From positions 1 through 64,000 of the forward strand of contig DKID01000002.1 of NCBI GenBank assembly GCA_002454045.1: a stretch of DNA of 64,000 nucleotides. Direction: 5' to 3'. A model generated the notes under the pieces. It was not told where the DNA came from and ran no database searches. It saw only the letters and a list, made by a program, of their open reading frames with translations. The position numbers and the translations under genes are program-made. The stretch's first letter is position 1; each line of letters starts with the position of its first letter. Below, in pieces: positions 35,694 through 45,288 of this stretch. The stretch comes from Nitrospina sp. UBA6727. GTDB taxonomy: Bacteria > Nitrospinota > Nitrospinia > Nitrospinales > VA-1.

Positions 35694-37514
35694 ATGAAAA
35701 CCGCCCTCCTGTTTCCGCCGCAGTGGTACCCCAGCCAACCCTATCTGGCTCTGCCTACCTTGAAAGCCCATCTCGAATCCAGGGGCCACGAGGTGGACCA
35801 GTTTGACTTCAATATAGAAAGTTATGAAATTTTCTTGTCCCGGGAATACCTGAATCGTTGCGTGGAAATCGTGCAGACGCGACTTTCCCTCCCCGCCTAC
35901 ACGACCGAAGAGCAGGAAGTCAAAGCCGTGTACCGGGATATTATTTCGGATAAAGATTTTCTCGACTCTGTCCTGAACGAAGTGGAAGACGCCAAAAATG
36001 TTCTGCGCGATGAAGAACGTTTCTTCCAGTTTGAGGTTTACAAAAAAGCCTACACCACTTTGAAAACGGCGATGCGGCTCATCTCCTACGCCTATCACCC
36101 CAGTCGGCTCGACCTCGACTCCTTTTTCATGTTGGGCAATCCCGAAGAAAACCTCGCCGGCATTCTCTCGGCGACGGCCGACCGCGTCAGAAATCCGTTC
36201 ATCGCAATGTATGAAGACCACCTGATCAAGAACGTAGCGTGGGACGATTATGGGCTGGCGGGCTTATCCATCATCCACGTCGGGCAAGTCATACCCGGCT
36301 TGACGCTCGCGCGCATTTTGCACAAACGGTTTGAGCACCTGCACATCGTGATTGGTGGCAGCGTGTTCAACCGCCACGCCGACTTGCTGGATAACAAACA
36401 AGTTTTGTTCGAGGAGTTTTTTCACAGCGTCATCGTTTCGGAAGGGGAAAAACCTTTGGCGGAATTGGTCGCCCATCTCACGGCGGGGGAATCTCTGGCG
36501 ACCGTCCCCAACCTGATTTATATGGACGGCGGAAAAGTCGCGCGCAACGCCAAGGTAGAAGCCCTGCCCTACGAGCAGTTGGTTTGTCCCACCTTCGACC
36601 AGTTGCCGCTGGAAAAATATTTGATGCCTTATCCCGTTTTGCCCTACATGTCTAGCCGCGGTTGTTATTGGGGAAAATGTACTTTCTGCACGCATAGTTT
36701 CATCTACGACTCCTACTACCGCAAAGCAAATGAAGTGCGGGTGGCGGAGGAACTAGACCATCTCTCCCAAAAATATAAAACCAAATATTTCACCTTCTCC
36801 GACGAAGCCATCTCCCCAAACGCTTTCAACCGCATGTCCCGGGAAATCCTGAAAAAGGGCGTGGAGATGCGTTCACTCGGAATGCTCAAGTTTGAATCGG
36901 GAGACAAAGAGTCCCCCGAATTGTTTGAAGACATTTACCGCGCGGGATTTCTCATGCTGTTCTTCGGGCTGGAAAGCGCAAACGACCGCATCCTTTCCAT
37001 CATCGACAAAGGTTGCGACCAAGCAACGGAAAGGAGCGTGCTGAAAAACAGTTCCGCGGCCGGCATCTGGAATCACCTCTACCTGTTCTTCGGGTTTCCC
37101 ACGGAGGAGCGCGAAGAAGCGGAAGACACCATCCGCTTCACCGTGGAAAACTCGGAAGTCGGCAGCGGCACAATTCATTCCGTAGGCCAATCCATTTTCG
37201 CGTTGGAAAAAGATTCCGCCATCTACCACAATCCGGGGAAATTCAAAATTGACCGCGTCCTTCACGACCCCGAAAGAGATATGGCGATTGTGTTCGACTT
37301 CGACATCAAAGCGGGAATGGTGCGGGAAGAAGTGATGGACGTCTACGAACATTTCGACACGGTGATCGAAGAAAGTTTTCCGTCGCGCAAAATTTGGAAT
37401 TATCTTTCGCGCGAACACTTCCTGCTTTACCTCGACCACTTCGGCAAAGAAGAAATCCTCAACATGTCCCGCGCCACCGTCCCCCTCTCATCGTCCGCCC
37501 CGCGCGGCGGTTGA
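35694..37514 (+). CDS. B12-binding-type radical SAM protein
   Basis: 606 residues from the ATG at 35694 (MKTALLFPPQWYPSQPYLAL). A cobalamin-binding-like Rossmann region occupies the first part and includes LSIIHVGQVIPGLTLARIL and VIGGSVFNRH. The radical SAM core then starts with C324-x4-C329-x2-C332 (RGCYWGKCTFC), a known variant in this family, followed by FSDEAI and FFGLESANDRIL. Such proteins often methylate or rearrange carbon centres or modify peptides; the substrate is unknown. Host-like composition returns here after the island. A promoter for the next gene overlaps its stop codon. Confidence 0.87.
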   Translation: MKTALLFPPQWYPSQPYLALPTLKAHLESRGHEVDQFDFNIESYEIFLSREYLNRCVEIVQTRLSLPAYTTEEQEVKAVYRDIISDKDFLDSVLNEVEDAKNVLRDEERFFQFEVYKKAYTTLKTAMRLISYAYHPSRLDLDSFFMLGNPEENLAGILSATADRVRNPFIAMYEDHLIKNVAWDDYGLAGLSIIHVGQVIPGLTLARILHKRFEHLHIVIGGSVFNRHADLLDNKQVLFEEFFHSVIVSEGEKPLAELVAHLTAGESLATVPNLIYMDGGKVARNAKVEALPYEQLVCPTFDQLPLEKYLMPYPVLPYMSSRGCYWGKCTFCTHSFIYDSYYRKANEVRVAEELDHLSQKYKTKYFTFSDEAISPNAFNRMSREILKKGVEMRSLGMLKFESGDKESPELFEDIYRAGFLMLFFGLESANDRILSIIDKGCDQATERSVLKNSSAAGIWNHLYLFFGFPTEEREEAEDTIRFTVENSEVGSGTIHSVGQSIFALEKDSAIYHNPGKFKIDRVLHDPERDMAIVFDFDIKAGMVREEVMDVYEHFDTVIEESFPSRKIWNYLSREHFLLYLDHFGKEEILNMSRATVPLSSSAPRGG

Positions 37515-37539
37515 CACTCGGCGGGCAATCCCCTAAAAT
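37511..37539 (+). promoter_or_regulatory. Sigma-70 promoter for the TPR gene
   Basis: TTGACA (37511-37516) and TAAAAT (37534-37539) with 17-base spacing. The -35 element contains the stop codon of the radical SAM gene, so the TPR gene can be expressed separately. Confidence 0.7.
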
Positions 37540-37592
37540 TTAAACAACCGCAGAAACACAAACCGCAAACTTTCGTAGAGGAAAATCCAACG

Positions 37593-38717
37593 ATGAGCCA
37601 GGCAGACAAGCCAACAGACTGGATCACGATGAAAATCGAGCCAGAGATTTTTGAGGAACTGGGCGTCCGCGACCCAGAAGAAACCAAGCGCGAAATAGCG
37701 ATTTCTAAAAAGACGCGGCAGATACGCAAGGAGTTGAAAACCGACCCCGACAATCAGGAACTTCAGATAGAGTTAGCCACCTTGATGATTGACGGTTGCA
37801 ATTACGAAGAAGCCGTCAAGCAACTCACAACCCTCCGCAACAAAAATCCCAAAAACGCGCGAGTCTATAAACTGCTCGGCACGGCATACGTGCTGTCCAA
37901 TCACGAAGACGAAGCCTTGATTGAAATGAACCGCGCGCGCGAACTCGACCCCGCCGACGTGGAAATTTATTTCAACCTCGGCGGTCTCTATTTGTTGCGG
38001 GACATGTTCACAAACGCGAAGGACTCCTTCGAAAAAGTTATTGAACTCGACCCCACCGACACGACGGCATACGCCAACCTCGCCGCGGCCTACGACATGC
38101 TCAAACTATACGACAAGCAAATCATCGCGCTCCGAAAAGTGTTGATGTTCACGCCGGAAGATAAGGAACTCCGCGCCGCGTTGTCCAACGCTTACTTCAA
38201 CGCCGAACGCTACGAGGAAGCCATCGACGCCGCCCAAGTCGTGGTGGAAATTGACGACAAAGACCCGCAAGCTTTTTGCAACTTGGGCAGTTGCTATTCC
38301 GTTCTCAGTATGGTGGACGACGCCATCGGCGCATTCAAAAAAGCCAGCGAACTGGCGCCGGACTATTCGTTGCCGCACACCAACTTGGGAACTCTTTATG
38401 CAAATATGGGCAGGCCCGAAACTGCGCTCAAAGAATTTAAGGTGGCGGTGGAGTTGAATTCGCAGGACGCGGCGGCCTGGATGAATTTATATAATTGCTA
38501 CAAAGAAGTCGGGTTGATGGAAGATTCGCAAAACGCGTACAGAAAATATGAAGCGTTAATGGAAGGTCCCGCACCTGTTGCCACGGGGGGAGAAAACCCG
38601 GCGAACATCCCGGGCGGAGTTTCCCAAACTAGCAAATACGCCGGCGGTGGAGGCATGGAGGGAAACGCGCCGGGGATGGAATCTTTGACCGACACCGATG
38701 ACGAAAAATCTTTTTAA
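37593..38717 (+). CDS. TPR protein
   Basis: 374 residues. About seven tandem TPR units run from residue 55 to about 315 (for example PADVEIYFNLGGLYLLRDMF and DPQAFCNLGSCYSVLSMVDD), followed by a glycine- and proline-rich low-complexity tail. No signal peptide or membrane segment. It probably acts as a scaffold. Its own promoter is at 37511, and the methyltransferase-like gene starts nine bases after its stop. Confidence 0.88.
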   Translation: MSQADKPTDWITMKIEPEIFEELGVRDPEETKREIAISKKTRQIRKELKTDPDNQELQIELATLMIDGCNYEEAVKQLTTLRNKNPKNARVYKLLGTAYVLSNHEDEALIEMNRARELDPADVEIYFNLGGLYLLRDMFTNAKDSFEKVIELDPTDTTAYANLAAAYDMLKLYDKQIIALRKVLMFTPEDKELRAALSNAYFNAERYEEAIDAAQVVVEIDDKDPQAFCNLGSCYSVLSMVDDAIGAFKKASELAPDYSLPHTNLGTLYANMGRPETALKEFKVAVELNSQDAAAWMNLYNCYKEVGLMEDSQNAYRKYEALMEGPAPVATGGENPANIPGGVSQTSKYAGGGGMEGNAPGMESLTDTDDEKSF

Positions 38718-38726
38718 GTTTCCCTC

Positions 38727-40112
38727 GTGACCCATCATCCGGGCATGGTTCCACTTGGGGATTTCAAACCCTCCGATTTTTGGCAGACCCATATCAATTC
38801 CATTTTCTACGGAATTAAGGGGACGCAAATTCACAACCATTTTCAAACCTATGCGAGTCTGGACCATCGTTTAGCCCACGCACTCGCCGACGATTTTTAC
38901 GCCGAAGCCCGGCGACGCCATCCTGAAAATAAAATCTGGTATCTGCAAGAATGGGGAGTCGGCAACGGCAATCTTGCCGCGTGTTTTCTCAGCCGCCTGC
39001 GCAAAGTGGACAGCGACGACGAAGTTTATCCATTCGTCCACTACATCCTCTGCGATGAATCCGCAGAAATTCTGAAAGCGGCGCGCGCCAATCCCCACCT
39101 GCAAAAACACGCGGGGAAATTTTCCACGGTGCGCGCGCACGCTGAACATTTGGATTGCTTTCGACCGCGCTGCGTATCAAAAATCATCTCCAACGAAATC
39201 TGGGACGACCTGTCCACCAAAATCTTGTTGAAACACCAGGGCCTCTATTATGAAGAATACCTGTGCCCCTTCCTCGACGCCGACGCGTTCCCCGCGGACA
39301 AGGACGAATTCCTAGAACAATTTAATGACCGGAACTTGGCGAAGCTCGCCCGGCTTCCACATTTTCTCGACACCATTCACTGGGAGCGGGATTTTCAAAG
39401 AGTGAGTCTGGACGACTGGCCCTTCGCGAAAACTTTGCAAGAGCACGCCGAAAACTTTGCGGATGAAATCCCCATGCCGGTCAACATCGGCGCTTTCTCC
39501 ACCATCGCAAAAGCTAAAGAACTACTCGCGCCGACGAATTTTGGATATACCGGTTTTGACTACGGGATGAAAACGGTCGAGGACCTTAACCAAGAAGGCA
39601 GGCCCTACTTCAATTTATACGGCGGACAATACACGTTCATGGTGAACTTTCCTCTGCTCGAAAATGTTGGTCGCGCTTTGGGATTTACAGAAATCACGCG
39701 GGAATACCAAAATCAGTTTGTGGAGAAAAACCTCGGGTCGGCAAGCATCAGTGTGGTGGACTTGGTGCAATGTCATCCGCAGGTGGTTGACATGGCTCCG
39801 TGGGACAAGGATATTTTGATGCTCGGTTCGATCAACGCTCTCAATACCGTTTACCGAAATCCTTATGCGGGCAAACTAAACTATCCCGCCGCGGACGGAA
39901 CTCCCAAAAAACAAAGAAAGCAAATCGCCCAACTCGCAAAAAACCTTAGCAGCCGCGGTGTTCCCGACACCGTGGCTTATGTCACCAAGGAAGAAATTTT
40001 CGCCGCGCTAAAACCTTTGCGAAAATTGGGTTACCGCGAAAAAGATGTTCACTCCGCTTTTCAATCCCCGCCGCCGCCGATTTCATTCGTGCATATTCAA
40101 TTCGGAATATAA
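38727..40112 (+). CDS. MidA-like (DUF185) SAM methyltransferase
   Basis: 461 residues, starting with a GTG (a downstream ATG at about 38745 is an alternative). QEWGVGNGNLAACFL has the form of a SAM-binding glycine loop, and the middle region around KIISNEIWDDLSTKI together with VNIGAFSTIAKAKEL and FNLYGGQYTFMVNF recalls the MidA family, in which the human member methylates a complex I subunit. Overall similarity is judged only by eye. It lies between the TPR gene and radical SAM copy B on the same strand. Confidence 0.6.
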   Translation: MTHHPGMVPLGDFKPSDFWQTHINSIFYGIKGTQIHNHFQTYASLDHRLAHALADDFYAEARRRHPENKIWYLQEWGVGNGNLAACFLSRLRKVDSDDEVYPFVHYILCDESAEILKAARANPHLQKHAGKFSTVRAHAEHLDCFRPRCVSKIISNEIWDDLSTKILLKHQGLYYEEYLCPFLDADAFPADKDEFLEQFNDRNLAKLARLPHFLDTIHWERDFQRVSLDDWPFAKTLQEHAENFADEIPMPVNIGAFSTIAKAKELLAPTNFGYTGFDYGMKTVEDLNQEGRPYFNLYGGQYTFMVNFPLLENVGRALGFTEITREYQNQFVEKNLGSASISVVDLVQCHPQVVDMAPWDKDILMLGSINALNTVYRNPYAGKLNYPAADGTPKKQRKQIAQLAKNLSSRGVPDTVAYVTKEEIFAALKPLRKLGYREKDVHSAFQSPPPPISFVHIQFGI

Positions 40113-40183
40113 ATTCCGGTTCTCCGCGGGGAAAATCTGCTAGCATAGAAATCACTCGCTTAAAACTTTGGAGATTTTTTTCG

Positions 40184-41203
40184 ATGCTCAGCATTTTTGT
40201 CGAAACCAGTTGCAATCGTTACAACCGTGACGAGTGCGAGTTTTGTCACGTGTATGAACCGTTGATGGAGCACCCGGTTTCTCAGTGGCACTTGACCACG
40301 GAGCAAGCCAGGAACATGGCCGAAAAAATTAAAAGCGTGGAGGTGCTCAACGCGTTGGCGCAGCAGGAGATCAACCTGACCGGCGGGGAAGCATCGCAGA
40401 ATCCGGATATCGTGGAGATTTGCAAAGTGTTCCAAACGGTCACCCCGCACGTTTGCCTGCACACCAATCTGGACCTGCTTTCAGAAAAATCCAAACGCTG
40501 GCAAAGGCTGCGGGAAATTATGAAACTGGCGGGGCGCATCGACATCACTCTTTATCCCACCGCGTGGGAGAGGTCGCAAAAATATTTTCTCGGCGCGTTG
40601 TTAAAGCAGCAGGATAAACTAATCGTCAATGTCGTTTTCGAAAACCTGCGTCACTTAAAACTTCAGATTCAACTGCTGCTAAATTTCTTTACGGAGCAAG
40701 GAGCAACTTATCAGCCGGTCACCGAACTGCTCGCAACTTATTCGACAAAGGTGGCGACCCTTGTGCGCGAACATCCGCACTGCGATGAAAAATTATTCAC
40801 GGCGCATATGGGAGACACCGAAGCCTTCGTCCGCAATCCAGAGTTCACCTTCGGCATAAGTTTGCTGCCGGCTTTTGAAATTGACCGCCGCGGTTTTCGC
40901 GCCATGACGGCGATGCCTTTCCCCCGCGAAAAATATTTAATCGGCTGTCCCGCCGCGCGCGGTTCCATCGACATCATGACGATTCAGCAAAACGGCGAGA
41001 TGACGCCTTGTTGCGATGTTGGGAATCTAAAATGCAAACCGAGTTTTGGCAACGTCCTCCACGAAACTCCAGAACAGATCGTGGAAAAAATGGAAGCGTC
41101 GATGAAAACGCTGGCGGCGGGAATCCAGAAAAACCACGCGAACATCAAGGCTGGCAAGGCGGGGCGGTTGGTGGAGGAAGGCATCCCCCCTTACTGCAAT
41201 TAG
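40184..41203 (+). CDS. Radical SAM protein with CX7CX2C motif, copy B
   Basis: 339 residues, the same length as copy A at 25646 and clearly paralogous. It shares SCNRYNRDECEFC (C10, C18, C21), INLTGGEASQNPDIVE, CLHTNLDLLSEKS and TPCCDVGNLKC with a terminal PPYCN. The auxiliary cysteines are kept in both copies, which argues for function. Like copy A it has a TPR gene and an NHL gene in its vicinity. Substrate unknown; a peptide or protein modification is the usual role of this architecture. Confidence 0.83.
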   Translation: MLSIFVETSCNRYNRDECEFCHVYEPLMEHPVSQWHLTTEQARNMAEKIKSVEVLNALAQQEINLTGGEASQNPDIVEICKVFQTVTPHVCLHTNLDLLSEKSKRWQRLREIMKLAGRIDITLYPTAWERSQKYFLGALLKQQDKLIVNVVFENLRHLKLQIQLLLNFFTEQGATYQPVTELLATYSTKVATLVREHPHCDEKLFTAHMGDTEAFVRNPEFTFGISLLPAFEIDRRGFRAMTAMPFPREKYLIGCPAARGSIDIMTIQQNGEMTPCCDVGNLKCKPSFGNVLHETPEQIVEKMEASMKTLAAGIQKNHANIKAGKAGRLVEEGIPPYCN

Positions 41204-41279
41204 TTTGCGCGGGGTTCCGCTTCTTCCTTGGAAATTATCGTGCGGCGCGTTTGTCCGACCGTCGTCGGTCGCCGACTAA

Positions 41280-42923
41280 TCAAGCGGGAGGCAATTCTCC
41301 CGGCGGCGTTTCTTCCGCGTCGAAAATGTCGTCGTCGTCATCCTCATCCTCTTCTTCGCCGATCAACAAGTTTTCGTCATCGACTTTGAGTTCTTCGAAC
41401 TCTTCTTCCTCCTCCTCTTCCTTCGGATAGGGGAGTTTATTCCAGACGACGACGCGGGAGTTGCTCCGGTCGCAAATAAACAATTTGAATTTCGGTTGCG
41501 GCTCTTCGGGTTCTTCGACGGATTCACTTGCCACCAAAGATGTTTCGTCGCCAGCGGCGGCGTCGCGGTCGCCGTCGTCATCGTCATCGTCCGCCGCGGG
41601 AATTTCGCGGAGGCCTTCTTCCTCCTCTTCCTCTTCGTCGTCGATCAACAGCAGACCGTAGGGGTCGTTCAGGGTACAGTTAGATGCTTCGTCCCGGCCG
41701 CGGTTGACCGCATTTTCGATGAAGGAGGATTGACCGAGCACCACATCCGCGGGCTGTCCATTTTCGGTGGGGACTTCTTTCCAATACAAGACGCGGTTGT
41801 TGCCGGTGTCGGAGATGAACAACCCGGCCTTCCCGCATACCACGTCTGTGGGAAAATACAAACTGTCCGCGGCGGGGCGCGTGGCTCCGTTGCCGCGGTT
41901 CGGTTCGCGACTCAAAAAATCTTTTTGCCCAATCACTACATCGGCGCCGACCCCGGTCTCTCTGGGAATTTTATTCCAGATCAGCACGCGGTTGTTGCCT
42001 TGGTCCACCACGAACACGCGTTCGTTTTCGGCGTCGAAGTACACACCCGTCGGGAAGCTAAGTGTATCTTGACCGACGTTGTCGAACTCGCCTTGGTTGG
42101 GCCAGCGTTCATCTACGCCTTTTTGTCCGAGGGAAACGTCCGCGTTCCAACCGTCACTGAACGGGATTTTGTTCCAGATTAAAACGCGGTTGTTGTCTTT
42201 GTCGGCGATGAGCACGTGCTTGTCATCGCTGGAGTGTATGCCCATTGGGAAAAACAGGGAACCGGAACCGACGAACCCGCGGCGGTTGGCTTCGTTGTCA
42301 TCCATATTGTCTTGCCCGAGCACTAACTTTGGAGGCTCGCCGTCATCGGTGGGGATTCCTTCCCACCGCAATACTCGATGGTTGCCGCTGTCCACCACGT
42401 AAAGTTTTCCGTTGATCACGGCGACGCCCGCTGGCTGGGAGAGGGTGTCCTCCTCCGCTTTGCTGATGGTGAAGCCGTCGAGGTCTTCGTCTCCCAAGCC
42501 CGAGGTCATCTCGTCCAAGGTTGTGGTGATGCCGCGGTTTTCCAAGCAGTCGGCGAAATCTTCCTGACCGAGAACTAGCGATGCGGGTTCGCCGTTTTCC
42601 TGGGGGAATTGCTCCCAAATCAAAACGCGATGGTTGCCCTTGTCGGCGACGAATAATATATCGCCGAACACCGCGAGGTATTGAGGTTCGCAAAGCGTGT
42701 TGTCGCCGGGGTCGTCTGCGCCGCGGTTGGACTGGGACATCGCAAAGTCTCCCTGACCGATGACCATGAAGGCGCCGGTTTCGGGGGCTTCCACTACGTC
42801 GACTTCGTCCTCTTCGTCCAGTTCTTGAGACTCGTCGACTTCATCCAAATCTGTTTCTTCATCTTCGGACACGCGCAACGAATCCTCCGCGTCGGCGTCT
42901 TTCATTTCTTCATCTTCGGGCAT
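41280..42923 (-). CDS. Large NHL-repeat protein with acidic regions
   Basis: 547 residues with highly acidic ends (Asp/Glu tracts at 1-45, 405-455 and 490-540). Between them are about six NHL repeats with the unit VLGQ..F.....NRG....L..P.GV......L.V.D.GNHRVL.W...P. It has no visible signal peptide. The gene converges with radical SAM copy B, 76 bases apart. The repeats are long and regular, suggesting recent expansion; part of the acidic tract is a poly-Asp/Glu low-complexity run. Function unknown. Confidence 0.85.
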   Translation of the reverse strand: MPEDEEMKDADAEDSLRVSEDEETDLDEVDESQELDEEDEVDVVEAPETGAFMVIGQGDFAMSQSNRGADDPGDNTLCEPQYLAVFGDILFVADKGNHRVLIWEQFPQENGEPASLVLGQEDFADCLENRGITTTLDEMTSGLGDEDLDGFTISKAEEDTLSQPAGVAVINGKLYVVDSGNHRVLRWEGIPTDDGEPPKLVLGQDNMDDNEANRRGFVGSGSLFFPMGIHSSDDKHVLIADKDNNRVLIWNKIPFSDGWNADVSLGQKGVDERWPNQGEFDNVGQDTLSFPTGVYFDAENERVFVVDQGNNRVLIWNKIPRETGVGADVVIGQKDFLSREPNRGNGATRPAADSLYFPTDVVCGKAGLFISDTGNNRVLYWKEVPTENGQPADVVLGQSSFIENAVNRGRDEASNCTLNDPYGLLLIDDEEEEEEEGLREIPAADDDDDDGDRDAAAGDETSLVASESVEEPEEPQPKFKLFICDRSNSRVVVWNKLPYPKEEEEEEEFEELKVDDENLLIGEEEDEDDDDDIFDAEETPPGELPPA

Positions 42924-42959
42924 GAAACAATTCTCCAGTATCGATTACAAATTTAAACT

Positions 42960-44555
42960 TCACGGTAACTCCGGCGCCTTAAGTCTTTGCCACATGGAAA
43001 TGACTTTGCGACCATTGCGGTCTTGATGCTTGCCGTCCCAAATCGCGAACGCCACCAACACGGGATTTGTTCTTTTGAATTTTATATCCCATTTGTTCAA
43101 AGAATCCAAGGTGCGAAAAAATACCACGCTCCACTTTCCTTCTTTCCAGACTCCCTTCCCCATCACATTCTGCTTGGTTTGAGGCTGCGGTGTCAACGTC
43201 CCGAATCCTTCGGCGTTCAATTCTTCGACGGGAACATCGCGGAACGGATTGAGTGCGTCGACGGGATTGACTTCGCCGCCGAAGATCATCGTGTCCATAT
43301 CCATACCTTTGGTAGCGTACTCAAGTTTTTCCTTGGTTTCAATTTCCGTTTGCCAGTCCGCCCGCCATTGCCAAATGTTGACCACGTTGCCGCGGTTTCC
43401 CATGCCGAAGAACGGTTCGTTATGACCGTGGTCGTGCAACAACACTTCGCCGAGAGCAAACTGCATGGCGATGGCATCCTTAAAATCCTGATGGCGACTT
43501 GACGTCCGGTCGGGCTGAGCATCTTCCCACTCCAGTCGGAAGGCGATGCCTTCGTCGTTCACCACGGACTGAAACTGAATCCGGTCAACCGGGTCGCGGC
43601 GCGCGTTGAGGGGCATCGTGTGTATATTCTGAGTCGGGATATTTTTCCACAACGGGTTGCCCGGTTCCATATCGATTTCGTGGTCAATGCGGTGCGTGGT
43701 GAGATCAACTTCGTACTGCGCCGGCTGGAATTTTTCTTTCCTGATTTTCGACTCAACATAGGACGCGAGATTCCATCGTTCCTCATCCGTCAGATGACCG
43801 TACGATTTCATCGGCGTGCCATCAATCCCCGTGGTCAAAGTTGAGAACAAGTTTTTTTTATTGAATCCGAACTTGTAAGTATTAGGGTCGGTCAGTTCGT
43901 AAACAAAAACTCGATGATCCCAGATGTCGTAAAGTTCATGCGCGATCGGGCCATCGCCCTGCAAGTCGGTACCGTGACAGCGGGCGCAACGCATTTCCTG
44001 ATAAACCTTTTCGCCGCTGGCGATGGATGCCAGCGTGGACGCGGGAACTGTTCCGATTGTTATCGCCTCCCGCGGTTTTTCTCTTTCAAATCTTTTGGAA
44101 AACTTTTTGATGTACTCCACGACGCCCCAAGTTTCGTCCTCCGACAAGGCTCCTCCCCACGCCGGCATGGCGGTGCCCGGAACTCCGCGGGAAATGACTC
44201 GGTAAATATCTTCGTCCCGCGGAATCGACCCGAACGGGGTGGTGCGATATTTAAACACGCCTTGACGAAAATCCCGCGGCCAAGGGTAAAGATACGCCGT
44301 GGCTTTGCCGCCGCCGTCGCCGTCATCGCCGTGACAATATACGCACATATGTTTGTAAACCGTGGCGCCTAAGCGCAGAAGATCTTTCCTCTTGCCCGGC
44401 GGCGGTGACGAACCGTGAGTGCTTTCCATCGATTCGTGCGCGGGCGAAGGTGGAACAGCCGACACCATCATCCCGCACAGGAGCGGAACGAAAATCCAAT
44501 TTATCCGATTAACGAACCCCCATGCTCGGGGTCGAAAGTACATAAAGTTCTTCAT
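42960..44555 (-). CDS. Diheme c-type cytochrome with EB_dh domain (NxrC-like gamma subunit)
   Basis: 531 residues with an N-terminal export segment (IFVPLLCGMMVSAVPP, residues 21-36). Two CxxCH heme sites, C71-H75 and C190-H194, lie in two cytochrome c domains, with TAMPAWGG likely giving the axial methionine. The C-terminal part (about 300-531) resembles the heme-b-binding gamma subunit domain (ethylbenzene-dehydrogenase type), with FRLEWEDAQPD and VNIWQWRADW. Nitrite oxidoreductase gamma subunits of nitrite oxidisers have such domains, so periplasmic electron transfer is likely. No catalytic alpha/beta genes are in this window. Confidence 0.83.
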   Translation of the reverse strand: MKNFMYFRPRAWGFVNRINWIFVPLLCGMMVSAVPPSPAHESMESTHGSSPPPGKRKDLLRLGATVYKHMCVYCHGDDGDGGGKATAYLYPWPRDFRQGVFKYRTTPFGSIPRDEDIYRVISRGVPGTAMPAWGGALSEDETWGVVEYIKKFSKRFEREKPREAITIGTVPASTLASIASGEKVYQEMRCARCHGTDLQGDGPIAHELYDIWDHRVFVYELTDPNTYKFGFNKKNLFSTLTTGIDGTPMKSYGHLTDEERWNLASYVESKIRKEKFQPAQYEVDLTTHRIDHEIDMEPGNPLWKNIPTQNIHTMPLNARRDPVDRIQFQSVVNDEGIAFRLEWEDAQPDRTSSRHQDFKDAIAMQFALGEVLLHDHGHNEPFFGMGNRGNVVNIWQWRADWQTEIETKEKLEYATKGMDMDTMIFGGEVNPVDALNPFRDVPVEELNAEGFGTLTPQPQTKQNVMGKGVWKEGKWSVVFFRTLDSLNKWDIKFKRTNPVLVAFAIWDGKHQDRNGRKVISMWQRLKAPELP

Positions 44556-44997
44556 TGCCGTTTAAACCGTCTTCCGCGATATCCACCCACATGTCTTTGC
44601 AGTTGCGTCGCGAGTCGATGCCCTTGCAATAGAACAAAGGGTTGCGGTTGGCGAAAAACACAACAGGGTGCGCGAAGTAAACGCTCAGGTTATCGAACCG
44701 CGCGATCTCGATGGCTTGCTCGATGGTGGTCTCTTCCGCCGAGGCTTTGCGGATTACTTTGCGGATGACCATGTAATCCAGTTCGCCGTCGCGGTCTAGG
44801 TCGTAGTAGGTGGCAATCAAGCCGGGCACGCTCAACGATTCCCAACCGCGATAAGATGGATGCCGCCAGCCGGGTTCCGCGGGGATACCAAAATCCGACG
44901 AATCAACCGCGGCGGCGTCGTCCCGCAAAGTCTGCCCGCTCACCGCAACCGGCGCGGAAATAAATAAAAGTAAGACTGCAAGAAGTAGGTTTCGCAT
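44509..44997 (-). CDS. Small secreted protein with a calcium-like DxDxDG loop
   Basis: 162 residues from the ATG at 44997, with signal peptide LLAVLLLFISAPVAVSG. It contains YYDLDRDGELDYMVI, a DxDxDG-type calcium-binding loop as in dockerin and FG-GAP-like proteins, and two cysteines near the end (YCKGID and NCKDMW). It overlaps the start of the diheme cytochrome gene by 47 bases and is likely co-transcribed with it. I do not recognise the family. Confidence 0.8.
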   Translation of the reverse strand: MRNLLLAVLLLFISAPVAVSGQTLRDDAAAVDSSDFGIPAEPGWRHPSYRGWESLSVPGLIATYYDLDRDGELDYMVIRKVIRKASAEETTIEQAIEIARFDNLSVYFAHPVVFFANRNPLFYCKGIDSRRNCKDMWVDIAEDGLNGNEELYVLSTPSMGVR

Positions 44998-45072
44998 TTC
45001 ACTTCGCGTCTCGTTGGAGTTGCGTCCCCACTTGCGACCACGCTTCACGGGGCACAAGAACTGCCTTGCATT

Positions 45073-45101
45073 TTTATAAACTAACACATTTCAGTGTTCA
45101 A
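45073..45101 (-). promoter_or_regulatory. Sigma-70 promoter for the small secreted and cytochrome genes
   Basis: Minus strand TTGAAC and TATAAA with 17-base spacing. It fits a transcript beginning near 45065 and supports the start at 44997, not the longer frame to 45087. Confidence 0.65.
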
Positions 45102-45150
45102 TTAAAGAGGAGAGGCCCCGTCCGCCAACCTGTTTCTTCGGGGTCTTCTC

Positions 45151-45214
45151 GCGGCGGTCTTCATCGAAAAAATTAAGTCGACGGCGGCGGTCTTCTCGAA
45201 AAAAAATTAAGTCG
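45151..45214. repeat. Tandem 30-base direct repeat
   Basis: The unit GCGGCGGTCTTC(A)TCG followed by an A-tract and TTAAGTCG occurs at 45151-45180 and again, with two more A bases, at 45184-45214. It lies between two secreted-protein genes and is not inside a gene. Confidence 0.8.
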
Positions 45215-45234
45215 GCGCGCGCGGTGAAAAGGCA

Positions 45235-45268
45235 CAAAAAAAGGGCAAGCCACGCAAGCGGCCTGCCC
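45235..45268 (-). terminator. Intrinsic terminator after the monoheme cytochrome
   Basis: Minus strand GGGCAGGCC...GGCTTGCCC (stem with small mismatch) followed by TTTTTTT. It lies about 20 bases past the stop at 45289. Confidence 0.8.
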
Positions 45269-45288
45269 CTCTTTTCAAAGAGTTTTGC

